From assembly GCF_014898815.1 (NCBI RefSeq), contig NW_026515543.1:4030001-4094000 (forward strand): a DNA stretch of 64,000 nucleotides. Reading direction: 5' to 3'. Positions 1 through 10,929 of this stretch are shown here, one piece after another. Origin of the DNA: Panonychus citri (Eukaryota; Arthropoda; Arachnida; Trombidiformes; Tetranychidae). Positions within the stretch are counted from its first letter, which is position 1. Each line of letters begins with the position of its first letter. Made by a program: the position numbers and the translations under genes. The notes under the pieces are model-generated. The model was given only the letters and a program-made list of their open reading frames with translations. It had not been told where the DNA came from and did no database searches.

Positions 1-722
1 TAGATTAATAGAAGTCAAAAATAGTGGATATTGAAAAGGCTTTTGGAAAAATGATCATTTTTCCTCTTCGAAGAGGAAAATTATCGAATCTTAACAAGTT
101 CGTTGATGCTTCAAAGTATATTAATGACGAAATAACAATAATAGTGATTAACATAATCATGAAAATAAGTGTGAATACATTTTGATTTATTCTTATTGCC
201 AAACAATTTACTGATTGGGTGATTCGAAGAGGAGTCAAAATGGTAACAACGACAGAAAGGGTTCGAAGATTGTCCAGATAATTTAGTTGGAAGGAAGTTG
301 AATGATAATTATAATGAGAATAATAATGAATGAAATGAACATGATGATGGTGCAAGGGAGGAAAGAGTTTCCATAGAAAAAGAAGAGAGAGAGAAAAAGT
401 TACAAAAACGATGAAAAGAAGATAATAACGACAATGAAGACAAGAAAAAAAACTAAATAGAAAATGAATAAAAAAAGAATATCAATTCAGCTGACAAAAG
501 AAAAGGAGGGAAAAAAGAGATGATAACCATGAAAATGCTTCGACTTTTCCTTTTTCTCTTGACTTTTCATCGTGGTTTTCAATCATTTGAATAATCGAAT
601 AGATGTAAAAGAGAATAGAACATTGAAACAAAAGAGAAAAAGTAAACAAAGAAAAAGAGCAAATAGAGGAAAAGAAAATTTCTCAGAATTCTAAAGACAT
701 TGGATAAGGAGAATAGACTTAC
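1..722 (-). other. RdgB intron 1 sequence
   Basis: Sequence downstream of the RdgB exon 1 donor on the minus strand. I searched it for the expected second PITP exon and found none. An open frame at 5-355 has no recognisable content. Confidence 0.5.
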
Positions 723-800
723 AGTAATCATGTAGAGCTGAGCCACTCGGTATTCGTCAACCGATAGTGGAAGTGGAATACGATATTCGGTGATCAACAT
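723..800 (-). CDS. rdgB: First coding exon of RdgB/PITPNM-type phosphatidylinositol transfer protein (partial)
   Basis: A 26-codon exon starts at the ATG at 800 and ends at a GTAAGT donor at 722, phase 0. Its translation contains EYRIPLPLSVDEYR and then AQLYMI, the first beta strand and helix of the START-like PITP domain. VAQLYMI followed by a splice resembles class IIA PITPs (RdgB, PITPNM1-3) more than PITP-alpha or PITPNC1. These proteins exchange phosphatidylinositol and phosphatidic acid at ER-plasma membrane contacts, for example in phototransduction. The next exon, expected to encode KKSREE..GEGSGVEI, is not in 1-722, so the rest of the gene lies off the left edge. A decayed copy of this exon lies at 8311-8400. 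Confidence 0.75.
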
Positions 801-1145
801 GGTAGAAGATTAAAATACAAACAACATCGAGAGAATTAAATTAATGGAACGAATGAGAAAATTAAAAGACAATTGATCTTTTCACTGGAAGAAAACAAAA
901 AAATATGTAAATGGTTTTAACGTTTGGGTGTTTCTCAGGATTAAGTAGATTGGATTAACAAACACGATCGATATTTATAACTGACGATCAATTGGTAACA
1001 AGGATTTAAGTGGAACAAAAAAGTTTTAAATATATCAACCAAAAAGAGTCAGAATAGAAAATAATGGAATGAGTTTCAGGAGATGTTCATGAGAATTCAT
1101 GTGGTTTGTTGATAATCAGAAATGAAAAGAAAATATTAGATTGAA
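801..1145. other. RdgB 5' flank, unique part
   Basis: The 345 bp between the RdgB ATG and the duplicated block. It is probably 5' UTR or proximal promoter. It does not resemble the corresponding part of the second copy (8401-8814). No ORF seen. Confidence 0.4.
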
Positions 1146-2003
1146 ATCGATTAGTTTTCGAATCGATTTAAACTGTTACATTATCGAGTCGATTATTTTT
1201 TGCCTCGAATCATAACAAAAAATCAAATCAATTAATTTCCAATAGAAAACAAAAATATTCAGATTATTGGAAAGTATAATTTCCAATTAGATTTAAATTG
1301 TCATGTCAACTTGATTTACTCCAAGACAATTAATCTTTCGTTCTGATTAACAATCTTTTACTATTCCATCAAGTTAATCAGTAGAAACAACCAACTAATC
1401 AAACGATTGAACTTCGTCTTTAACTTTACTGAGTAGACTCAGAACTTTAATCTAAATTTAATTGCGAATTTTTTTCATCACAATTTTCTTTCATTCCATG
1501 ATTAAACTAATTGTTCCCTTTAATCCAATAGATTCAAATCTCAAATATTAATTGTTATTAATTTACTTTATTATTGTAAACTAAATTAGTCCAAATACTT
1601 TTGGTTTGTTACTTGGATTGTGATTCTGTTGATTGATTGACTGATTTATTGATTGTATTAATTGGTTAAGGAATTGATTGAGATTATAATTGTTTATGGT
1701 TTAATCTGATTTTTTATTTACAATAAAATGATCATGATGATCATGATAAACATTTGAATTTAAATTTGAACATTTGATTTGTTGTTGTTGTCTTTTAATT
1801 AATTATATTAAATTTGAAATTGATTTTGATTCCATTGTTAATAATTGATTTAATTTTTACTCTGGTGGGTTCAGTTGATTTCAGTGGGTTGATGGGGTTA
1901 AAGGGTGAAGGTGGTGGATTGAATGAGTGGGTGGTGGTTCCACCCACACTCATAATAATATATTTTACTTGGAAATAAATTATTTATAATATAATTAATT
2001 TTT
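1146..2003. repeat. Duplicated promoter-sized block, copy A
   Basis: About 858 bp matching 8815-9674 in the same orientation. Over the first ~780 bp I count two substitutions and three 4-bp indels: near 1430 (extra TAAT here), near 1590 and near 1630. The last ~60 bp differ by two short inversions (1930-1946 and 1961-1978). There is no open frame, no terminal inverted repeats and no target-site duplication, so it does not look like a transposon. It starts 346 bp upstream of the RdgB ATG, so it probably holds that gene's promoter or 5' UTR. Confidence 0.9.
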
Positions 2004-3002
2004 CTTTCAATTAAAAGTTACAATTTAAACTCTCACTCTCAAGATTAGTTTGATTTCTGATAAATCAACGTTAGTGTAATTTATATAATTAATTTGTGAA
2101 TTGATTGAATGTGTGTTAATTGTTTTAGTTTTGGACGATGGTAAGGAATTGTTAATTGTTGAAATTAGATTGTGTTTGTGTGTGTGTGTAGTTAATTTAG
2201 TTGAGGTGTACAATTAAATTATTGTTGTTTCTCTGGATTTGGATTTTATTACAACTTTTGTGATCCACGATGAAAGTTAATTCCAATCAGTTAATCAGTT
2301 GACAATCAACAAATTGTTTCCTCCATGATCACCATAAAGATCACAATCAAATGGTAAAAAAATTTTCCATTGATCAGTTTGATTACTTTTTGATTAATAA
2401 CATGGTGATTGGTGGTTAATAGTAAATCGTAATCTTGTTGATAAAATTGTTTCTCCTCTTAATTGTTACCTTAATTAAAATCTAATCTCTTTCTCAATAA
2501 CAATGAAAGTAAATTGTAATAATTATATAACTGTAACTCTTGAAAGACAAGAAGAAAGAGAAAAAGAAAGAGTTGCAGGAAGATTGATGATTGAAGAAGA
2601 AGATGATGATGATGATGAGGAAGAAAAATAATATCTTAGTTTGGGAATTGCAATCGAATATTAAATCAAAAATTAAATTCTCTTGAGTTAATTGTCTCTC
2701 TTTTTCTATTACAATTTAAATTCTAATATTTATAATCAGTTAATCATCTTCATCTTCATCTTTAGATGGTTAATTTGTTTGTTCGCAGTTTAATTGTTTC
2801 GATCTCACTGAGAACAATCAAATTAAATTATCCACGTTTTCCTTTCCCTTTTTGCTGCATTGAGTTTTCGTTGACCAAATAAGATGATTAGTTGGTCAGT
2901 TGGTTGTTTTTTGATTTTCTTTTTACAATTAAGTAAATCTTTTGATCACATCAATCTTGTTACTTGGTTGCTATCCGGTTAATTGTGATGATTTAATTAC
3001 TA
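2004..3002. other. Intergenic, Di-Ras 3' side to copy A
   Basis: AT-rich sequence with TTAATTG/CAATTAA words, a short GATGAT tract near 2600 and no coding exon I can support. It probably includes the Di-Ras 3' UTR. Confidence 0.5.
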
Positions 3003-4255
3003 TTACATCATTAAACATTTTCCTTTCAGTTTCTCTCTCCTTAATTGTGATCTTGATTTCTTTAAATCCAAATTGAGTGACATGTTTCTGGTTTTGTCCA
3101 AAGATAGTAATTCCTATGGAGAAAAAGGTTTAATAGAAACAATTAATTGATTAGTTAACTAAATAATTTCAATTGAATCACAAAAACATTAGGATTATAT
3201 AATTTTAATCAAAATCATTTCATTTTTTATGAGAGTTTATTAAACGATTGCAATTGATTGTTAACCATTGGGAAAATTTTATTGCAATACAATAAATGAA
3301 ATTATGGTTACAATTGTAATCAAATGGAGTCAAATGAAATGAAGGAAAATTAACTAATCAAAATCAAATCAGTTGATTGTTTCTCTTCACAATATCATCA
3401 TAATTGCAATTTAAATTCAAATCAAGCAACATTTCAATTTGCATATTAATAGTGAAAAATTTGCAGAATTCAAATCAATTATCACATTTTTCTTGATTAA
3501 TGATTATTTGATTAATTGTTGTGATAATTGTTTACTTTTTTGCTGATGAAAATCATACATGAGATTCAGTAATTGACTTTGCATCAGTTATAATTGAATC
3601 TCTGATTTTTTTTCGGGTTAAAAGTTGTAATTGTTTGAAATTGTTTTCCAAGATTTAGGTCAAGATTGAATGATGACGATACTGATGCTGGGAATGATGA
3701 TGAGTGGGAGGAGGGGGTGGAGGAGGAAGATATCCAGGGTAAAGATGATCAAGTAAATTCATGGTGATGTGGGTTTCAGGGGAAGATGAAAGGATGGAAA
3801 TACTTATGTACTATTTGAAACAGTCAAAGAGTGAATAAAATTTTCATCCAATTTCATTGAGCAAACTCAATGTTGGTTTGTAAGTCAAGGACAAAATCGT
3901 AACCAAAGATTTACTAAGAATCTGAGAGATGAAGATGAAGATGATTTTACCTCCCACTCTTTTTCTTCCTTTACTTTGCTTATTCTTATTACATGATTAC
4001 TGCATCTTCATCTTCATCTTCATCTTCCTCCCACTTACTTTTTTTCTTCTTCCTAGACAAAGAAACATCATCATCAATTTAAAGAGCAGTAGCAACAATA
4101 TCGTTGCACTTGCAAGGTGAGTTATCAATTGATTACCTAAATGCACAATTAGATTAGAGGAAAAAACTAACGAAGCAATTGTAACAATTAACCAAAAGAC
4201 TAATAAACGAGTGTTTTTTTCCAAGTCTCGATTTCTTCGAGCTCGTCACCATAAA

Positions 4256-4306
<51 letters not shown>

Positions 4307-7300
4307 AGTCATCACTGTTATTGATATATTGATATATCAATAATAATCAAGAAAATAATTAGTGTAATAAATGATTGCTGTTTCGTCAAAATGGCTTGAT
4401 TGAAATTCTAGCATTCACTTGTTGACTGAAAGTATTGAAAATAAATTAGCAAAATTGAATAGGAGAAACAATCAAGATGATGATAAAAGAAGATGAAAAA
4501 AAAATCGATTTGAAAGTAACATCATCAAAAATGATTATAATTTTGATACAGTTTTCATTGTTGAAATTATTGGTTACTAAAAGATGATGAAGATAAAAAT
4601 GAAACCACTTTTAGTGTAGGAGTGAAAAAGTGATGCAACTTTAACCGTTAGTTTTTTAGCTTCCATTTTCACCTTTATCTTCATCATTTTATCATTATCA
4701 TCAATACAACAGCAACATTATCATCTTCATCTTCATCTTTCTCTTCATTGTTAAAAGGTCAACATGTTTTCCATTAATCTTTCCTCCTGATACATTAAAA
4801 GTCAGTTTAGACAGGTAAATGTTTATTATATGTACACAATAACAACAACGATTCTCATCCTCATCTTCATCTTTATCTTCATCATTCTCACTCCCACCTT
4901 ATCTTCCTCTTTCTCATCGTCATCTCTAATCTCTCCAGACAATTTCAAACTCAATGTCTTTTACATTATGTTTATTATTCACTGAACTTTTCTTCCCCTT
5001 CCCATGTAATAATATATATTATTTTACTCGATTAACTTTTTATTATTTGTTTTCACTTCATGCTCAGTATCCATTGTTAACATAATCATTACTCATCATC
5101 AACAAATCCAAATGTTAATCATGAAAAATTATTCAATCATGAAATAAATATCTTTCATTATCTTCATCATAATGATTGTGAAATTTCAAATCATTTCAAT
5201 TCTGAACAATTATTATCACACAAAATTTAAAATCACTTTACAGTTAATAATAAATATTGCGAAAAGAAAATCAGTTAATTGAATTGAATTGACAGTTTAT
5301 ATCGTTTCATGTTCATTCAATATTATTGATGGATAAATTGTAAACAAGTTGATCATTGAGAGTAAATAAAATACTAATTATGATGAAATGATTAATGATT
5401 TTATGGTGAATAGGAAAGTTTGATTAAAAATCATTAAAGTATAAATGATTAAGGTGAGATGAGATTGAGAGGTTTTCTCTTGACAGAAAATGAGAATTTC
5501 TCATTTTGGAAAAGCTAATAATCCAAATGTAGTGATATTATTGAAGGGATTGAGGAATTAGCGAGTGATTAACTTACCTGAAATGCTTCCTTTACATTAT
5601 GATTAGTTTTAGCTGAAGTTTCAATGAACCCACAACTTTTGAAAAAAGTTTTTATCAAACTTTGCGCTTCATCGGTTGGTATCTCTCTCAGAGACTCTTC
5701 ATCACACTTATTACCTACAACGATCGTTGGGATGTTTTCATTTTCACCTGACAAGAAAAACAAGGAAACAGGTAAACAGAATAATGAAAAGATTAACAAT
5801 TAATTATATCGACAAGGGAATGATAATAAGATGCGAAAGTGATTCGAGTTAAGTTGAGTGTTTACAAGAAAATAGAATCTAAATTTACCTTTGACTTCCC
5901 TAATCAATTGATAGATTGGCTTAATTTCCTCCAAACTTTGTTTTGCTGTTATACTGTTAGAGAAGAAGAAGAAGAAGAGAAAACAATTAAAACTAATTGC
6001 AATTAGTTGACAGAAAGAGATTAGAGACAAAAGATTACGAAATTTAGGAAATGAGAAAAGATTTCAATCAATTGAATATGATTATTATTTCTTGGAACAT
6101 GGGAAGATAATTCTGATCACAGTTCTGAATCTGGTTGATTACTTGAAGCAGAACTTTTCTTTTCACATTTTTGCTACGATAATTTAAACATTAATGTTGT
6201 TGAGCATGATGATCATGGTGATGATGATTAAAGTGAAAACTTTGCTGGTTATTCATTTTATCCGTTTTTTTTTTCGTTGAACTTTTTGGTTTGCAAGCAA
6301 AAGCCATCATCATGTAAGTGTTCAAATTCATGATTATCACGCACATGAGACTAAGTTTTTCTTTCATAATAATAATCATGTTCAGAATTATTTTCTTTTC
6401 TTCTAAATATATATTCCAACTTTTTTTTTCTTATTTTTGACAAATATTATTCTTACATCAACACCAATACTCAGTCATTGGTTATTAACTAATGGAAACT
6501 CATAATCTAATCAATGTTATCGTTACATAAGAAAATGTTATTTTCTCCACCATGAATTCTTAGAGATTCATGAGACGATACTTTACTCCTCTCTCTCTCT
6601 CATTCTAATAGTATCAATAATTGATTAACATGATATGTAAATAAAACACGTAATCCTAATGACGTAACCGAGATTATCATTATTATTAACAATGACCCTA
6701 ATTATGAAAATCATGATAGTCTGCATATTGATTACATGGTACACTAACTATTATCTATTGGCTCAATTTAATTGTTGCTAAATTGCTGGTGTAAGGTTAA
6801 TGTTTCACAAATTATCCAAAAATTTGAGTGTAGTTTTTGTCTTAATATTAAATCAATTATGCCTTTGATTATCATTAGCTAATTAGTATGATCAAAGGAT
6901 AACGGAATTGTTATCAAATGATGAGGAAATGAGCAACAATCAAAGGTAAAGTTTATCAATGACATTATTATATTGTAGCCAAGATTTTACCACCAACAAT
7001 TAACTTAATTATCTTACAATGGGCAAAGTTATAAACAAAAGCAGCAGGGCAGAAAGTAATAGTTACAATCAGTTAAATTATTATTACCTGGAAATAAATA
7101 TATAACAACAATTATCATCAATAATATTGATTAGTTAAGAGAGAGAGAGAGAGACAGTAATATATAACACCGAGAGTATATTTAGGTTGGAGAGTGAAAA
7201 AGTTACCATGATAATAACCAAAAAAAAAGACAACAACAACATAACCCAAAAGTGATTTGATATCAAATTGTAACCTTTTAAATGATTAAAGTTTAATTGT

Positions 7301-7671
7301 GACAATTAAACTTACCTGTAAACCAGCATGAAAGCATGTCCTTTGGATATATTAAGCCTTTGCATAGCAGGAAATTGATGAGAACCAGTTGTATCAGTTA
7401 TTTGGAGAGTACATATATTTTTATTACAAGAAATTACTTGTCTGTATGTATCTTCAATGGTTGGAATATAAGATTCCCGAAAAGTACCTGAATAAAATTT
7501 TGGGTGAAAACAATCATATTATCAATGGGATGATCACTTTTCCCTCTTCTTTCGGGATCAATCAATTGATTCTGGTGATTTACCTTTAACGAATCTTAAA
7601 ACTAGGCTTGATTTACCTACTCCACCAGCACCAAATACAACCACTCGGTAATCATTGCTTTGTTCAGGCAT
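3003..7671 (-). CDS. GTP-binding protein Di-Ras
   Basis: Five coding exons: 7671-7584, 7487-7316, 5953-5889, 5747-5578 and 3113-3003. Together they give 606 nt, 201 aa; vertebrate DIRAS proteins have about 199. All junctions are GT..AG. The N-terminus MPEQSNDYRVVVFGAGGVGK carries the P-loop. Next come the effector region FRESYIPTIEDTYR, the switch II segment DTTGSHQFPAMQ, NKCD, the ETSAK motif and a C-terminal CAAX box, CLMM, behind a basic stretch. Ras Gln61 is absent (DTTGS), as in the Di-Ras family, whose members hydrolyse GTP slowly and sit mostly GTP-bound at the membrane. The final exon is only 111 nt. The 5' end faces the duplicated block at 8815-9674. Confidence 0.95.
3655..3810 (-). 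CDS. Possible alternative 3' exon of Di-Ras (speculative)
   Basis: On the minus strand an AG at 3811-3812 precedes 51 open codons ending in TAA. The frame fits the phase-0 donor of Di-Ras exon 4 (5578). The peptide has seven consecutive prolines and a His-rich end and lacks a CAAX box, so this isoform would not be prenylated. No homolog recognised. The acceptor has a weak pyrimidine tract, and the open frame may be chance. Confidence 0.2.
   Translation of the reverse strand, partial: YISISILSSSPETHITMNLLDHLYPGYLPPPPPPPTHHHSQHQYRHHSILT
4259..4304. repeat. (CT)23 microsatellite
   Basis: Uninterrupted CT dinucleotides inside Di-Ras intron 4. Confidence 0.99.
5954..7315 (-). other. Di-Ras intron 2
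   Basis: 1.36 kb intron between exons 2 and 3. AT-rich, with short GA/CT runs near 6590 and 7140. No additional exon seen. Confidence 0.6.
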
Positions 7672-8310
7672 TGTTTTCACCGAGGATCCAACAACGGTCG
7701 TTGTTGAATTCGAGGTCAGGTTACCCGAAATGGGTTTACTAATGTCACCTTTTTTAGCGATTTTGGCGATCTTAATCTATCAACTAATCAACGACTAATA
7801 TATTTTATTTGTTTATCAATTGGTAGTTAATTGATAACAATGAAGATGATGGTCAAGATCAATTGGAGAATAGAAAACGAAAAAATAAGCTGAAAAAGAG
7901 AAAAAGAAGAAAAAAACATTTTCATCAATATTTTGATTCTATTAAATTGTGTTGATTGACAATCGATGAAATCTCAATAGTTAATCGACAGTATTAATAT
8001 TAAGTTCAAAGGTTAAGGAAAATCTCTTTGAGAATTGAACAAAAACGTTAGCATTTACATATGTTAGATTTTAAGTGGTCAAGAATAGTGACCGAGAAGG
8101 ATAAGGTTAAAGGTAGAGAATTAGAGTCACAATGAATTTCGAAAGATGGACAAACGAAAATAGAATAAGTAAAATTGGAATGATCAACATAAAAATGGAA
8201 AAAAAAGAAAATGTAAACAAAGAGCAAGTGAATATGGAGAAAAAGGTTCTCTCCATCCAAGGGAATTGTTGATAATTCTGTTGATATTAGAATAGAAAAT
8301 GATTTAGACT
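7672..8310. other. Di-Ras 5' UTR and upstream
   Basis: Region upstream of the Di-Ras ATG. The first ~120 bp are richer in GC than their surroundings and are probably 5' UTR. It ends at the decayed RdgB exon. No ORF with recognisable content. Confidence 0.4.
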
Positions 8311-8400
8311 TACAACTTATCATATCTATGGGGTGTTGATTAGAACAATTCGGTTCTCATCAACCGAGAGATGAAGTATCCAAAGGTGAGTAATTAACAT
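8311..8400 (-). pseudogene. Decayed copy of RdgB exon 1
   Basis: Matches the RdgB exon 1 at 723-800 from the ATG (8400) to the donor. The start MLIT, the middle block LSVDENR and the donor context GTAAGTCTA are kept. In between there are many substitutions, a net insertion of several bases and a premature TAG after 24 codons (MLITHLWILHLSVDENRIVL then INTP and stop). The copy therefore cannot encode a PITP N-terminus. The adjoining duplicated block (8815-9674) is almost identical to its partner, so exon and flank have very different divergence. Confidence 0.75.
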
Positions 8401-8814
8401 TGTGGAAAATTCAAACAATTAACATTTAAAAAGGAGAAACAATCAGATGAGAACCAGAAAAAAATATCGAAATTATAACATAAAAATATCTATTTTCAAT
8501 TTGGAGGAAAATTTGATGATTGGGATTGTGAATCTAGAGAATTGATTGTATCCACTATTTTCGTCTTGATGGTGATTAATTGAGAGAAAATAATTTGATA
8601 ATATTTAAATTAGAAATAACATTTCAATAACCAACATGAAACATTCAACTAACTGAGATAAATGTCATCAGTGAAGTGTAGTGGTTATTAGATTACATCA
8701 TTGATCGAGATCGAAGGGAATCGATTTTTTTGCCAGTCGATTTTTATTAGAATAATAAACTGAGAAACGAAAGAGAAAAAGACAGAGAAACAAAAAGTTG
8801 ATAGAAATAAACTT
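8401..8814. other. Unique spacer between pseudo-exon and copy B
   Basis: About 414 bp with little similarity to the corresponding 801-1145. No ORF seen. Confidence 0.4.
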
Positions 8815-9674
8815 ATCGATTAGTTTTCGAATCGATTTAAACTGTTACATTATCGAGTCGATTATTTTTTGCCTCGAATCATAACTAAAAATCAAATCAA
8901 TTAATTTCCAATAGAAAACAAAAATATTCAGATTATTGGAAAGTATAATTTCCAATTAGATTTAAATTGTCATGTCAACTTGATTTACTCCAAGACAATT
9001 AATCTTTCGTTCTGATTAACAATCTTTTACTATTCCATCAAGTTAATCAGTAGAAACAACCAACTAATCAAACGATTGAACTTCGTCTTTAACTTTACTG
9101 AGTAGACTCAGAACTTCTAAATTTAATTGCGAATTTTTTTCATCACAATTTTCTTTCATTCCATGATTAAACTAATTGTTCCCTTTAATCCAATAGATTC
9201 AAATCTCAAATATTAATTGTTATTAATTTACTTTATTATTGTAAACTAAATTAGTAATTCCAAATACTTTTGGTTTGTTACTTGGATTGTGATTCTGTTG
9301 ATTGATTGACTGACTGATTTATTGATTGTATTAATTGGTTAAGGAATTGATTGAGATTATAATTGTTTATGGTTTAATCTGATTTTTTATTTACAATAAA
9401 ATGATCATGATGATCATGATAAACATTTGAATTTAAATTTGAACATTTGATTTGTTGTTGTTGTCTTTTAATTAATTATATTAAATTTGAAATTGATTTT
9501 GATTCCATTGTTAATAATTGATTTAATTTTTACTCTGGTGGGTTCAGTTGATTTCAGTGGGTTGATGGGGTTAAAGGGTGAAGGTGTTGGATTGAATGAG
9601 TGGGTGGAACCACAACCCACTCATAATAATTTATTTCCAAGTAAAATAAATTATTTACAATATAATTAATTTTC
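8815..9674. repeat. Duplicated promoter-sized block, copy B
   Basis: Direct-orientation partner of 1146-2003, about 7.67 kb away. It lies about 1.1 kb upstream of the Di-Ras ATG on the correct side to act as its promoter or first non-coding exon. Differences from copy A are listed under that entry. It shares the palindrome-rich right end with two inverted segments (9603-9617, 9631-9648). Confidence 0.9.
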
Positions 9675-10929
9675 CTCGTAGTTTAATGTTACAATTCATA
9701 GATGTAGATTCGCAATCAATTTACAAATCTATTAGCTCATTCTCAGCTAATGTATCATCTCAGTAATTTGATGACATTATCCACCAACTAAATTAATAAT
9801 CTTCAAATTGTCAACTTTTCCATCTTAATTATTAACAATCTTGATTAGAAAAGTTTTCCATTTGATAAGTTCCTTAATTTTTCATTCCTTTAACCCAAAT
9901 TTCTTTCCACGCCACCGATAGATGTCGTTCTCAACTGGGAGTTTTTTCTAGTTTATTTTTGAGAATTTAAATTGTTAAACAATTTACTGATTTAGTTTTC
10001 ATTCTATTGATTACTATTCATAATTTGAATCTAAATGATTTATATTAGAATTATTGTTATTTCTGTAATGTTTTATTTTTCGTTCATTGGTAAACGTTAC
10101 ATTTGATTTAAAGATGAAAGTCAAAGGGTTAATTGTTGATTTGATTAATTATATGAATTAACAATAGAATGATTTTCAAAATGACAATGATTGTTTTCTC
10201 TTGGCAATTTAGAGATATAATCTTAAGACTTGATTGGGAAGATACACTTTTAGTTATTAATTAATAACATTGGAATCGATTTGAAAGACCAGGTTTTGAT
10301 CGATTGGTTCGTTGAAAGACAAGTGATAATTTCTAAGTTAATTTACTTAATTTGATTATATTGTTATATCACAATTACGGAAGACTTGTGAATGTGATTG
10401 ATTAATGATTAATTGCTTTGTTTGTTCCTTAATTGTATAAAAAAAGCATAAATTGCAATCAAAAGATTAATTGATGATTTTCGGTGCAAGTTGATAACGA
10501 TAATCAACAATTTCTATCAGTTGATTGTTGTCCATTAATTGGTAATTATGTTAACTCTTAATTTTTTTCATAATCGTCAGGTAATAAGATTAACACACTT
10601 ACTAATAACACTCTGATGATTAACCTAAAATGTTGATCATTAATCTTAGTTGGTCAATTGTTGATTAAAATGAAGAAAGCCCAAAGTTTGTTGTAACCTA
10701 ATTGTTTCTCGTTTGAATTACTTTTCTAATTATTTTCTGGTTTGATTGGTAATCAACTGATGTCCATTGGGCAAATGACCATTAAAGATGATGGACCTTG
10801 AGTGTTATAATGATAATCTGTTAAAAAACAAAATGTAAATGATTAGACCAACAACAAAGTCAAACTGATGTAATGATTTTAAATGCAAAGATTTGAACAA
10901 AAATGGCGATTCGAGATCTGTAGAGTTGT
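9675..10929. other. Intergenic, VGAT 3' side
   Basis: 1.25 kb of AT-rich sequence downstream of VGAT. No ORF, RNA gene or repeat recognised. Confidence 0.5.

Larger units (their letters stand above)
3114..5577 (-). other. Di-Ras intron 4
   Basis: 2.46 kb intron with a (CT)23 tract at 4259-4304 and CATCTT-type repeats. It contains a possible alternative terminal exon at 3655-3810 (separate entry). Nothing else supportable. Confidence 0.6.

Noticed and set aside
5..355. 116-codon minus-strand frame with a His-rich start
   Set aside because: No homology, lies in the RdgB intron, and the composition is that of surrounding AT-rich DNA.
3929..4120. Plus-strand frame ending at a good donor (GCAAG|GTGAGT)
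   Set aside because: Hydrophobic low-complexity product inside a minus-strand Di-Ras intron; no partner exon found.
9905..9945. GCCACCGATAGATGTCG as a possible second CTCF site
   Set aside because: Departs from the CTCF core at several fixed positions.
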